Positions 56,199-64,000 of a DNA stretch of 64,000 nucleotides are shown here, one piece after another. Where the stretch lies: assembly GCA_963650135.1 (NCBI GenBank), contig CAVJLG010000043.1:73949-137948 (forward strand), written 5' to 3'. The position numbers and the translations under genes were made by a program. The notes beneath the pieces were generated by a model that ran no database searches, had not been told where the DNA came from, and worked only from the letters and a program-made list of their open reading frames with translations. The stretch comes from HGM13006 sp963650135. GTDB lineage: Bacteria > Bacillota > Clostridia > Oscillospirales > Oscillospiraceae. Within the stretch, counting starts at the first letter, position 1, and each line of letters starts with the position of its first letter.

Positions 56199-58583
56199 TT
56201 AGCGCAGGATTACGCCCAATTTTTCTTCCAGAGCGGAGAGAATGTTCTTCACAACGCCATCGGAATCACTGTCGGTCAGGGTGCGGTCATCGGCACGAAG
56301 CTCGAGAGCAAAGGCCAGGGACTTTTTGCCCTCGGGGATGCCCTTACCGCGATAGAGATCGAAGAGCTGAACGCTCCGGAGCAGCTCGCCGCCTGCACCG
56401 ACGATCACGGCCTCTACCTGCGCGGCAGTGAGGTTATCGTCGCACACCAGGGCCAGGTCACGCTCGACACTGGGGAACTTGGGCAGAGGACGATACAGCG
56501 CCTCGGGGGCAAGCAGCGTCATCAGCGTGGTGAAGTTCAGCTCGGCGCAATAGATCTCGCTGGAGATGCCATAGTTGGCGGCTACCAGGGGATGCACCTG
56601 ACCGAATACGCCCACATACTGGCCGTCTACATACAGGTCAGCGCAGCGACCGGGATGGTAGGAGGGATTCTCACGCTGGGCCACCACGGTATGGGGCTTC
56701 ACGTTCAGCGTACGGAGCAGCGCCTCGACCTCGCCCTTGAGAGAGAAGAAGTCCTCGTTCTCGCCATAGGAGCCCAGGGTCAGGATGATATCCTCTTTGG
56801 GAAGATCCTCGTCAGCAACAGGCAGGTAAATCTTAGCCAGTTCATAGAGCTTTGCGGCCTTGTTCCGGTGCGCGTTATTCCGGGCCAGGGTTTCCAGCAT
56901 GCAGGGCAGGGAGGTGGTACGCATCACGGAGGTATCCTCGCCCAGGGGGTTGAGAATCTTAATGGGCTTCCGCAGGGGGCTGTCTTCGGGCAGACGGATC
57001 AGGTCAAACATAGAGGGGCTGCCGAAGGAATAGGTGAGAATCTCGCTGTAGCCCATGCTGCGGCAAATCTGACCGGCCTTGTTCTTGCACTTCTGCTCAT
57101 CGGTGTAGCCGCCCTTGGCAGCAGCGCCCTTGAATGTGGTAACGGGGATGTTGTCATAGCCGTACATCCGGGCCACTTCCTCGGCAACGTCGGCCATGAA
57201 GTGGATGTCGGTGCGCCAGGAGGGAACATGGAGCTGATCGCCTTCCACCGTGAAGCCCAGCCGCTCCAGATACATCACCATATCCTCCCGGGAGAGGTCG
57301 GTGCCCAGATGGCGGTTGATCTTTTCGGGCTCGAAGGTAACGGTAACGGGATCGGGCACATAGTTCAGCACATCGATCACGCCGTCCATTACATCACCGG
57401 CGCCCAGCTGCTCCACCAGCTCGCAGGCACGCTGAATGGCGGGATAGGTGTCCAGGGGATTCAGGCCCTTTTCGTACTTGGTGGAAGCGTCGGTGCGCTT
57501 GCCCAGGGCATTGGCGGTCTGACGGATGCAGGTGCCGTCGAAGTTGGCACTCTCGAAGACCACGGTGGTGGTGTCGTCAAGAATCTCGGAGTTGAGGCCG
57601 CCCATAATACCGGCCAGACCGATGGCTTTGTCGTTGTCGGCGATGACCAGCATTTTATTGGTGAGGGTGTGCTCCTGCTCGTCTAGGGTGGTGAGCTGCT
57701 CGCCGTCTTTTGCCCGGCGGACCACAATCTTGCCGCTGCCCACATAGCGATAATCAAAGGCGTGCATGGGCTGGCCGTATTCCAGCATCACATAGTTGGT
57801 GATATCCACAATATTATTGATGGGGCGAACACCCAGGGCATGGAGCCGCTGACGGAGCCAACGGGGGGAGGGGCCAATCTTGACATTGGTGACCATCCGG
57901 GAGGTATAGCGGTTGCACAGGTCGGGGGCTTCCACCTCAACCTCCAGCTTGTCGAAGATGCTGCCTGCGTCGGAACCCTTGACTTCGGGCTCATGCAGGG
58001 TGAAGGGCTTGTTAAAGGTGGCGGCTGCTTCCCGGGCAATGCCGATGATGGAATAGCAGTCGGTGCGGTTATTGGTGATTTCAAACTCCACCACGGAATC
58101 ATCGGTGCCGATCAGGGTGTTGATATCCTGGCCCACATAGGCGTCGGGCTCTTCGATGATGAAAATGCCGTCTTCAATGGCATAGGGAAAATCGTTGACG
58201 GTGAGGCCCAGCTCTTTCAGGGAGCAGAGCATGCCGTTGGACTTCTCGCCCCGGAGCTTGCCCTTGGTGATGTGCACACCGCCGGGGAGGTAGGAGTTGT
58301 GCTTGGCAACGGGAACCAGATCCCCCTGCTTGACGTTCTGCGCACCGGTAACAATCTGAATGGGCTCGTCTTCGCCCACATCCACCTGGCAAATCCACAT
58401 GTGATCGGAATTCTCATGGCGGACAATCTCCAGCACCTTGCCGACTACAACGTTTTTAATCTCAGCGGACAGAACCTCGGTGGTTTCCACCTTGGTGCCG
58501 GACATGGTCATGGCAGCGTCGAACTCGTGATCGCTGACGTCGACCTTTACATAATCATTGAGCCATTTTCTCGAAATATTCAT
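56199..58583 (-). CDS. pheT: Phenylalanyl-tRNA synthetase, beta subunit
   Basis: PheT forms the alpha2-beta2 synthetase with PheS. The 794-residue protein has the full bacterial domain set: N-terminal tRNA-binding EMAP-like domain (about 40-150, IVTGAQNVKQGDLVPVA), B3/B4 editing core (about 200-390, SRMVTNVKIGPSPRWLR), B5 domain, catalytic-like core (ILTYSFGSPSMFD) and the C-terminal anticodon-binding FDX-ACB domain (LPKFPSVERDLALVCDD). It is 21 bases after pheS. Confidence 0.97.
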   Translation of the reverse strand: MNISRKWLNDYVKVDVSDHEFDAAMTMSGTKVETTEVLSAEIKNVVVGKVLEIVRHENSDHMWICQVDVGEDEPIQIVTGAQNVKQGDLVPVAKHNSYLPGGVHITKGKLRGEKSNGMLCSLKELGLTVNDFPYAIEDGIFIIEEPDAYVGQDINTLIGTDDSVVEFEITNNRTDCYSIIGIAREAAATFNKPFTLHEPEVKGSDAGSIFDKLEVEVEAPDLCNRYTSRMVTNVKIGPSPRWLRQRLHALGVRPINNIVDITNYVMLEYGQPMHAFDYRYVGSGKIVVRRAKDGEQLTTLDEQEHTLTNKMLVIADNDKAIGLAGIMGGLNSEILDDTTTVVFESANFDGTCIRQTANALGKRTDASTKYEKGLNPLDTYPAIQRACELVEQLGAGDVMDGVIDVLNYVPDPVTVTFEPEKINRHLGTDLSREDMVMYLERLGFTVEGDQLHVPSWRTDIHFMADVAEEVARMYGYDNIPVTTFKGAAAKGGYTDEQKCKNKAGQICRSMGYSEILTYSFGSPSMFDLIRLPEDSPLRKPIKILNPLGEDTSVMRTTSLPCMLETLARNNAHRNKAAKLYELAKIYLPVADEDLPKEDIILTLGSYGENEDFFSLKGEVEALLRTLNVKPHTVVAQRENPSYHPGRCADLYVDGQYVGVFGQVHPLVAANYGISSEIYCAELNFTTLMTLLAPEALYRPLPKFPSVERDLALVCDDNLTAAQVEAVIVGAGGELLRSVQLFDLYRGKGIPEGKKSLAFALELRADDRTLTDSDSDGVVKNILSALEEKLGVILR

Positions 58584-58604
58584 AACAAATCTCCACTCCT
58601 TTCC

Positions 58605-59648
58605 TTAGAACTGACCCAGGAACCGTACGTCGTTCTCGAAAATCAGGCGCAGGTCGTTGATGGCAAACCGGTTCATGGTCATACGCTCGACGCCGCAGCC
58701 GAATGCAAAGCCGGAATACTCCTCGGGGTCAATGCCGCAGCCTGCGAGCACCTTGGGATGCACCATACCGGCGCCCAGCAGCTCGATCCAGCCCTCGCCG
58801 TGGCAGGTGGGACAGGTATGACCGTCTACCTCGCCGGTGCCGTGGCACTTAAAGCACTGCACGTCCATCTCGCAGGAGGGTTCGGTGAAGGGGAAGTGGT
58901 GGGGACGGAACCGGGTGACGCAGTCCTCACCATAGAGCAGCTTGCCCATCTGAATGAGGCTGCCCTTCAGGTCGGCCATGGTGATGCCCTTGTCGATGAC
59001 CAGGCCCTCCATCTGATGGAACATGGGGCTGTGGGTGGCGTCTACCTCGTCTTTCCGGTAAACGCGGCCGGGGGAGATGATGCGGATGGGGGGCTTGCGG
59101 CTCTCCATGACGCGGATCTGCATGGGAGAGGTCTGGGTACGGAGCAGGACGGAATCATCCTCGGTGGTGTAGAAGGTATCCTGACGATCCCGGGCGGGGT
59201 GACCGGCGGGGGTGTTGAGCTTGGTGAAGTTGTAGCTTTCCAGCTCCACCTCGGGGCCCTCGACCACATCGAAGCCCATGCCGATGAAGATTTCCTTCAT
59301 CTCGTCGAGGACAATGCTCATGGGGTGCTTATGGCCCATGGGAACGTCCTTGGCGGGCATGGTTACGTCTACCGCCTCCATCTGGAGCTTACGGTCCAGT
59401 GCGGCGGCGGCCAGTGCGGCTTTCTTCTTCTCCAGGGATGCCTCAATGGCGGCACGAACCTGGTTGGCCTTTTGGCCCATTACCGGGCGCTCTTCCGGGG
59501 AAAGGGAGCCCATTTTCTTGAGAAGGCCTGTGAGCTCGCCCTTTTTGCCCAGAAAACGAACCCGCAGGTTTTCCAGCTCAGCAGACTCTTTTGCTTCATC
59601 CAGAGCCGCCAGTGCCATTTTTTCAATGTTTTCCAGCTGCTGTTTCAT
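58605..59648 (-). CDS. pheS: Phenylalanyl-tRNA synthetase, alpha subunit
   Basis: PheS holds the class II catalytic core that charges tRNA-Phe. The 347-residue protein has an N-terminal coiled coil (1-85), motif 1 region GHKHPMSIVLDEMKEIFIGM, motif 2 FHQMEGLVIDKGI and motif 3 GCGVERMTMNRF. A zinc-knuckle-like CFKCHGTGEVDGHTCPTC insertion is visible at about 250-270, which is not in every PheS. The ATG has an AAGGAG site and follows the T-box leader. Confidence 0.96.
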   Translation of the reverse strand: MKQQLENIEKMALAALDEAKESAELENLRVRFLGKKGELTGLLKKMGSLSPEERPVMGQKANQVRAAIEASLEKKKAALAAAALDRKLQMEAVDVTMPAKDVPMGHKHPMSIVLDEMKEIFIGMGFDVVEGPEVELESYNFTKLNTPAGHPARDRQDTFYTTEDDSVLLRTQTSPMQIRVMESRKPPIRIISPGRVYRKDEVDATHSPMFHQMEGLVIDKGITMADLKGSLIQMGKLLYGEDCVTRFRPHHFPFTEPSCEMDVQCFKCHGTGEVDGHTCPTCHGEGWIELLGAGMVHPKVLAGCGIDPEEYSGFAFGCGVERMTMNRFAINDLRLIFENDVRFLGQF

Positions 59649-59689
59649 GTTGCATACTCCTTATCAAAATATAGTATCACATTGGGATA

Positions 59690-59945
59690 TTGCCAAAAAA
59701 ATCGCCCTCCGCCCGAAAGGGGACGAAAGACGCATCTTCCGCGGTACCACCCGCAATTCGCCTCAAGCAAGGCGCACTTTACATGGATAACGGCACAACC
59801 CGGCGCATCCTACTGAGACTCGTCCGTTCAGATGGCAGCTCACGGGGGAACGCCCGGATTCCTATGCAGGCGGCTTCCAGCGCCCCGCCCTCTCTTTGGC
59901 ATAGTACGGAATATAGACAACCCGATCATCGCAGATTCAATATCC
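59690..59945 (-). promoter_or_regulatory. Phe-specific T-box riboswitch leader
   Basis: On the minus strand the T-box GGGTGGTACCGCG lies at 59752-59740, followed by a G+C-rich terminator hairpin and a seven-base T tract at 59701-59695. Upstream, AGAGAGGGCGGGG and GCTGGAAGC mark stem I. A UUC triplet at 59850-59848, followed by CCCC and GUGAGC, is the likely specifier. Uncharged tRNA-Phe binding would favour antitermination and pheST expression. Confidence 0.92.
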
Positions 59946-59950
59946 TCCCA

Positions 59951-59979
59951 ATCATAGCATAGAATTCGCCAAGTTGCAA
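59951..59979 (-). promoter_or_regulatory. Promoter of the pheST T-box transcript
   Basis: On the minus strand TTGCAA (59979-59974), 17-base spacer, TATGAT (59956-59951). Confidence 0.7.
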
Positions 59980-60033
59980 GGGCAAATCCGCCGGAATTCC
60001 CGTCAAAACTTCACAATAATTTACGGTTTGCAC

Positions 60034-60062
60034 TTGCGGCTTTTGTGAATCCGCATTATAAT
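60034..60062 (+). promoter_or_regulatory. Promoter of the DUF6106-like - nnr - alr operon
   Basis: TTGCGG (60034-60039), 17-base spacer, TATAAT (60057-60062), 69 bases before the first start. Confidence 0.65.
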
Positions 60063-60130
60063 AATGTCTACCAACCAGGCGGCTGCGTTCGAAACAGCTG
60101 CCGGAAAATCCATTGAATCTGGGGGTTCTT

Positions 60131-60655
60131 ATGACGAATTACGATGATACATTTGTAGAAGAGCTGGTGGTCCGGCGGAATTCCATTAAAAATCTACTGC
60201 TGGAGGTACTGATTGTCCTGGCGGCGGCGGCGCTCGCCGTTGCGGTATGGCTGTTTTTAAGCCCGATTTTCCCGGCAATGCTGGTCATCCTGGTGGTAGC
60301 TGCCTACCTGGGCATTAAGTTCCAGGGGGTGGAGTTTGAATATTCCTTTACCAATGGCGATTTGGACGTGGATAAGATCATGGCAAAGCGTAAGCGCGTC
60401 CGGCTGGTGGAGATCAACCAGAAGCAGATTCAGGTGATGGCACCCTATACCGCCGAGTATGAGAGCGTTACCAAGGACTATTCCGTGTCTCAGGTGATCG
60501 ATGCGTCCTCCTCTAAAAATGCGGCAGGGCGCTGGTTCATTATTTATGAGGATGCTGAGGGGAAAAATGTGTTCTTGGTGATTCAGCCCTCGAAGCGGTT
60601 CCGCGAGGCTATGCAGAAGTACATTCGCTCCAGAATGAAGGGGATGGAGGCATGA
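60131..60655 (+). CDS. DUF6106-like membrane protein
   Basis: The 174-residue protein starts MTNYDDTFVEELVVRRNS, has two membrane segments (about 22-42 and 46-62) and a soluble domain with DVDKIMAKRKRVRLVEI and FLVIQPSKRFREAMQKYI. I place it with the DUF6106 group by the N-terminal pattern and size; function unknown. The ATG at 60131 has a GGGGG site; an upstream frame from 60113 lacks a site. It overlaps the next gene by ATGA. Confidence 0.75.
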   Translation: MTNYDDTFVEELVVRRNSIKNLLLEVLIVLAAAALAVAVWLFLSPIFPAMLVILVVAAYLGIKFQGVEFEYSFTNGDLDVDKIMAKRKRVRLVEINQKQIQVMAPYTAEYESVTKDYSVSQVIDASSSKNAAGRWFIIYEDAEGKNVFLVIQPSKRFREAMQKYIRSRMKGMEA

Positions 60656-62151
60656 AGTTTGCCGGAAGTCAGGCCATGCGGGAGATGGACCGGTACACCA
60701 TTGATGTTGTAGGGGTACCGTCGGATACGCTGATGCTCCGTGCGGCCCGGGGCCTGGCGGATGAAATGGAAACGTGGCTGCGTCCTGACGGCGTTGCGGT
60801 CATTCTCTGCGGCAGCGGAAATAACGGCGGCGACGGGATTGCGGCGGCGAAATTCCTGCTGGAGGACGGCTATCAGGCCCAGTGCTTTATGATCGGCACC
60901 CGGGAGAAAATGACCGAGGACGCCAAGAAGATGGAAGCGCTTTTAAAAGAGCAGGGCGGTGTACTCCGTGATGGCAGCGAGCTTACAACACTGGAGCATG
61001 CCGATGTGATTGTGGATGCGCTGTTTGGCACGGGACTGTCCCGTGCGATTACCGGGAAGTATCAGACGCTGATTGACGAGATCAACGCCAGCGGCAAGCC
61101 GGTAATCGCCTGCGATATTGCCAGCGGAATTTATGCGGATACCGGCGAAATTCTGGGCTGCGCCGTGAAAGCAGACGTTACTGTGACCTTCAATCTACCG
61201 AAAACCGGCCAGCTATTGCCGCCGGGTACGGAGTATACCGGGCGCTTGGTGGTCCATGATATCGGCATTCCCCAGGCGGCGAAGGAGCAGGTTTCCCTTG
61301 ACGGTACCTATGTGACCCGGGAACTGGTGATGTCCTGGCTGCCAAAGGCAAAGCTGGAGAGCCATAAGGGCGACATGGGAAAGCTACTATTGCTCTGCGG
61401 TTCTACGGGCTTCACCGGAGCCGCGGCCTTGGCATCTCGGGCGGCACTTCGGACTGGTGCGGGCCTTACCTATCTGGGCGTTCCCGAGGCGGTGTATCCC
61501 ATTTTGGCGGCCAAGCTGGATGAGCCGGTGGTATTCCCACTGCCCAGCAACGGAAACGGACGCTTTGGCAGCTATGCGGCCCAGGAAATGCCGGAGCGGC
61601 TGAGGGATAAAGACGCCTGCCTCATTGGCCCGGGCATTGGACGGTGCCGGGATACGGAGGCGCTGGTGGATGCGGTGCTGGAGTATGCGGATTGTCCCGT
61701 GGTGCTGGATGCAGACGGCATAAATGTGCTGGAGGGGCATATAGATAGACTGGACAGGGCAAAGGTCCCACTGGTCTTAACGCCCCATGAGGGAGAGTTC
61801 CGCCGGATGGGCGGGGACTTATCCCATGGACGCATCGCCGGGGCAAAAGCCATGGCAGAAAAGACCGGCGCAGTGATTGTTCTGAAGGGCTATCGAACGA
61901 TTACTGCGGCACCGGACGGCAGAATCTATGTGAATTCCACCGGAAATCCGGGCCTGGCTACCGGCGGCAGCGGCGATGTGCTTTCGGGCATTCTCACCTG
62001 CCTGTTGGGCCAGGGCATGGAACCGGCAGAGGCGGCTGCGGCAGCGGTGTGGCTCCATGGTGCGGCAGGCGATGCGGCAATGGAGCGGCTTGGGGTTCGC
62101 AGTATGCTGCCTGGTGATGTGATCGACGCCCTGTCTGCCATATTAAAATAA
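60652..62151 (+). CDS. nnr: Bifunctional NAD(P)H-hydrate epimerase/dehydratase
   Basis: The 499-residue fusion repairs hydrated NADH and NADPH. The N-terminal epimerase domain (about 1-215) has GSGNNGGDGIAAAKFL and VDALFGTGLSR. The C-terminal ADP-dependent dehydratase domain (about 225-499) has GDMGKLLLLCGSTGFTGAA, LTPHEGEFRRM and the phosphate loop NPGLATGGSGDVLSGIL. Both domains look complete. The gene is coupled by ATGA to the DUF6106-like gene and followed after 12 bases by a lipoprotein gene. Confidence 0.95.
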   Translation: MKFAGSQAMREMDRYTIDVVGVPSDTLMLRAARGLADEMETWLRPDGVAVILCGSGNNGGDGIAAAKFLLEDGYQAQCFMIGTREKMTEDAKKMEALLKEQGGVLRDGSELTTLEHADVIVDALFGTGLSRAITGKYQTLIDEINASGKPVIACDIASGIYADTGEILGCAVKADVTVTFNLPKTGQLLPPGTEYTGRLVVHDIGIPQAAKEQVSLDGTYVTRELVMSWLPKAKLESHKGDMGKLLLLCGSTGFTGAAALASRAALRTGAGLTYLGVPEAVYPILAAKLDEPVVFPLPSNGNGRFGSYAAQEMPERLRDKDACLIGPGIGRCRDTEALVDAVLEYADCPVVLDADGINVLEGHIDRLDRAKVPLVLTPHEGEFRRMGGDLSHGRIAGAKAMAEKTGAVIVLKGYRTITAAPDGRIYVNSTGNPGLATGGSGDVLSGILTCLLGQGMEPAEAAAAAVWLHGAAGDAAMERLGVRSMLPGDVIDALSAILK

Positions 62152-62163
62152 GGGGGACAGGCT

Positions 62164-62772
62164 GTGCGGCTGATTCGTGCCGTACCAATGCTGCTTCTGC
62201 TCCTGCTGTGCGCCTGCGGGACAGATCAAACCTCGGCGCAAACTCCGGTGCGCTTTCGTACCGCTTTAACGGAAAACGGCGGATGCACCTATGAAATGCA
62301 GCTTCGAGCGGATTATGGAGATCATATTCGTGATTTCACGCTGGCCTGCATCTATGACGGAACCGGCGCATCGTTTACGGTATTGCAGCCGGAAACGGCA
62401 GCGGGCATTACCGCCAGCGTGTCGCCGGATGGGGCAAAGGTGTCCTATGACAGTACGGTTTTGGCGGTGGAGTCCTTTGAAAGCCGGAAAATATCCCCCA
62501 TGGCAGCGCCGTATCTCCTGGGACAGGCCTGGGGCGGGGGTTATATCTCTGCCACCGGAATGGATGGGGAACAGGAAACGGTGACCTATACCTTGGGCTA
62601 TGGAAACGAAACCCTGGAGATTACAACGGCGTTTTCTCAGGGCGTTCCGGTTCGGGCGGAAATTTCCGACGGCAGCAACAACCTGATTACCTGCGAGATC
62701 AGCAATCTTACTCTGCAAAAGAAAGAAGTCAATGACCATGAAGATGTTAAAACGGACCTGGGCGGAAGTTGA
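62164..62772 (+). CDS. Putative lipoprotein of unknown function
   Basis: The 202-residue protein has a short lipoprotein signal with lipobox LLCAC at about residue 18, then a beta-rich extracellular domain (for example YEMQLRADYGDHIRDFTL). The C-terminus KVNDHEDVKTDLGGS overlaps alr by about 40 bases. I do not recognise the family. A GTG start at 62164 has AAGGGGG upstream. It resembles small secreted lipoproteins that often precede alr in Clostridia. Confidence 0.7.
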   Translation: MRLIRAVPMLLLLLLCACGTDQTSAQTPVRFRTALTENGGCTYEMQLRADYGDHIRDFTLACIYDGTGASFTVLQPETAAGITASVSPDGAKVSYDSTVLAVESFESRKISPMAAPYLLGQAWGGGYISATGMDGEQETVTYTLGYGNETLEITTAFSQGVPVRAEISDGSNNLITCEISNLTLQKKEVNDHEDVKTDLGGS

Positions 62773-63907
62773 CCTGGATGCACTGCGGCATAACTATGAA
62801 ACTCTGACCCGGAATCTGCCCGATGGGTGCCGGTTCCTGGGGGTGGTAAAGGCGGACGCCTATGGCCACGGCGCGGTGCCGGTGGCGAAGGAGCTGCAAG
62901 GGCTGGGGGCCGGATATCTGGCAGTCTCCAACTATGAAGAAGCGCTACAGCTGCGCCGGGCGGATGTGACGCTGCCGATTTTGATTCTGGGCTATACCCC
63001 GGTGGAGTTTGCCAGGGATGAGGCGGCGCTGCATATCACCCAGGAGGTGCATTCTCTGGAATATGGCAAGGCGCTTTCTCAGGCTTTGGCGGGCAGCGGA
63101 CAGACCCTAACGGTGCATATGAAGATCGATACTGGCATGAGCCGCCTGGGCTTCTTTGCCTATGACCGCCCGGAGACGGTGCCGGAACTGGTGGAGCTTT
63201 GGAATCTGCCGAACCTCAATGTTGAGGGCGCGTTTATGCACTTTGCGGTGGCGGATACCGCGTCGGAGCTGGAATATACCAGAATGCAGCATCAGCGCTT
63301 TCTGGATGTTCTGGACGCACTGAAAGAGCAGGGGATTGCGCCGGAGATCATTCACTGCGCCAACAGTGCCGCTACCATTGCGTTCCCGGAGTATGCCCAT
63401 GATATGGTGCGTCCCGGCATTGCCACCTATGGTCTGGCCCCGTCTGATGAGATGCAGGGCATGGCGGATTTGCAGCCCCTGATGTCCCTGAAAACCACCA
63501 TTGCGGCCATTCGGCCCTTTGAAGCGGGAATTACGGTGAGCTATGGCAGAACCTATCAAACCCCCGGGCCCCGCACCATTGCCGTTTGCCCCATTGGCTA
63601 TGCCGACGGACTCCAGCGGCGGCTCAGCGGAAACCTCCATTTCCTGCTTCATGGCAAGCAAATTCCGGTGGTAGGCCGAATCTGCATGGATATGTGCATG
63701 GTGGATATCACGGATGTACCGGATGCACAGGTGGGGGATACCGTCACTGTGGTTGGAACCGACGGAGAAGAGGCCATCACCTGGGACGATTGGGCCGCGC
63801 AGCTGGGCACCATCTCCTATGAGCTTGTGTGCGATATCAATAAGCGCGTGCCCCGGCTGTATCTCAAAAACGGCGAAGTGGTGGACAAGCTGCAATACAT
63901 CGTATAA
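62732..63907 (+). CDS. alr: Alanine racemase
   Basis: Alr makes D-alanine for peptidoglycan using PLP. The 391-residue protein has the PLP lysine in VVKADAYGHGAVPVA, the second catalytic tyrosine in VSYGRTYQTPG, and GRICMDMCMVDITD typical of fold type III racemases. In-frame ATGs at 62732, 62738 and 62744 cannot be separated by the weak AAGAAG site. It ends the operon that starts at the DUF6106-like gene. Confidence 0.95.
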   Translation: MTMKMLKRTWAEVDLDALRHNYETLTRNLPDGCRFLGVVKADAYGHGAVPVAKELQGLGAGYLAVSNYEEALQLRRADVTLPILILGYTPVEFARDEAALHITQEVHSLEYGKALSQALAGSGQTLTVHMKIDTGMSRLGFFAYDRPETVPELVELWNLPNLNVEGAFMHFAVADTASELEYTRMQHQRFLDVLDALKEQGIAPEIIHCANSAATIAFPEYAHDMVRPGIATYGLAPSDEMQGMADLQPLMSLKTTIAAIRPFEAGITVSYGRTYQTPGPRTIAVCPIGYADGLQRRLSGNLHFLLHGKQIPVVGRICMDMCMVDITDVPDAQVGDTVTVVGTDGEEAITWDDWAAQLGTISYELVCDINKRVPRLYLKNGEVVDKLQYIV

Positions 63908-63914
63908 TGGCGAC

Positions 63915-63951
63915 AAATACCCCGCAGGTATGGAACCTGCGGGGTATTTCA
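63915..63951 (+). terminator. Terminator after alr
   Basis: AAATACCCCGCAGGT (63915-63929) pairs perfectly with ACCTGCGGGGTATTT (63935-63949) around a 5-base loop. Confidence 0.93.
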
Positions 63952-63957
63952 GTTTGT

Positions 63958-63999
63958 CAAAGAACTCCGGTTTTCAACTCAAGAAAACCGGAGTTCTTG
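63958..63999. repeat. Perfect 17-bp inverted repeat at the window end
   Basis: CAAGAACTCCGGTTTTC (63958-63974) pairs fully with 63983-63999 around an 8-base loop. It may be the terminator of a convergent gene outside the window, or a second terminator for alr. Confidence 0.8.
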
Positions 64000-64000
64000 C

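Noticed and set aside
57762..59816. Plus-strand open frame of 684 codons opposite pheST
   Set aside because: It lies across two well-defined genes and the T-box leader, with no recognisable domain.

Overview
The window reads as one continuous chromosomal segment from a spore-forming Clostridia, most like the Oscillospiraceae (Clostridium cluster IV) that live in the gut. I infer this from a clear Spo0A, an IreB-family gene, a phe T-box leader, CdaA/CdaR, two family-1-type lipoprotein binding proteins and moderately high G+C with many clostridial-type genes. No species can be named from the sequence alone. I see no rRNA, phage, insertion sequence, CRISPR array or replication origin.

Layout. 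0-4.5 kb: histidine operon hisD(partial)-hisB-hisH-hisA-hisF-hisI-hisE. 4.5-7.9 kb: IreB-family gene, an unknown small gene, an SH3/NlpC-P60 cell-wall hydrolase and spo0A. 7.9-17.6 kb: DUF6062-type protein, acyl-ACP thioesterase, guaB, an ABC-F ATPase preceded by a highly structured leader, a DUF218 membrane protein, GNAT, Mrp-type Fe-S carrier, a small unknown and an HtrA protease. 17.7-24.1 kb: the most unusual region, with three tandem SnoaL/NTF2-like genes, a crotonase that resembles 6-oxocamphor hydrolase, an ACT protein and an Old Yellow Enzyme/Fe-S/FAD reductase. 24.2-33.6 kb: M23 peptidase, ferredoxin-nitroreductase, M3 peptidase, FtsH, RlmB and a large membrane protein that looks like a P-type ATPase whose catalytic motifs have decayed. 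33.7-39.8 kb: tRNA-Gly(GCC), an M20 peptidase, a second divergent OYE-type reductase co-transcribed with a solute-binding lipoprotein, and RNase P RNA. 40-51 kb: murD, three tandem M42 peptidases (the middle one without its metal ligands), a PLP Alr/methionine-gamma-lyase-like enzyme, ispD-ispF, a Se/S-carrier-like protein with a cysteine desulfurase-like enzyme, then cdaA-cdaR and an RseC-like protein. 51-64 kb: a second solute-binding lipoprotein, an ArsB/SLC13-type permease, gdhA, T-box-controlled pheST, a DUF6106-like membrane protein, nnrD/E, a lipoprotein and alr.

How the genes fit together. The conserved portions are biosynthesis, cell-wall and housekeeping functions arranged in tight operons. 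The candidate new system is a set of fold families expected for cyclic-ketone chemistry: SnoaL-like isomerase/hydratase folds, a retro-Claisenase-like crotonase and two flavin/Fe-S ene-reductases. One reductase follows a lipoprotein receptor in the same transcript. Strong promoters, dedicated terminators and codon choice like that of highly expressed genes suggest a major catabolic or electron-sink function. The substrate is unknown; steroid, terpenoid, polyphenol-derived or other alicyclic enones and diketones are all possible. Homology statements come from motif recognition, not from database searches.
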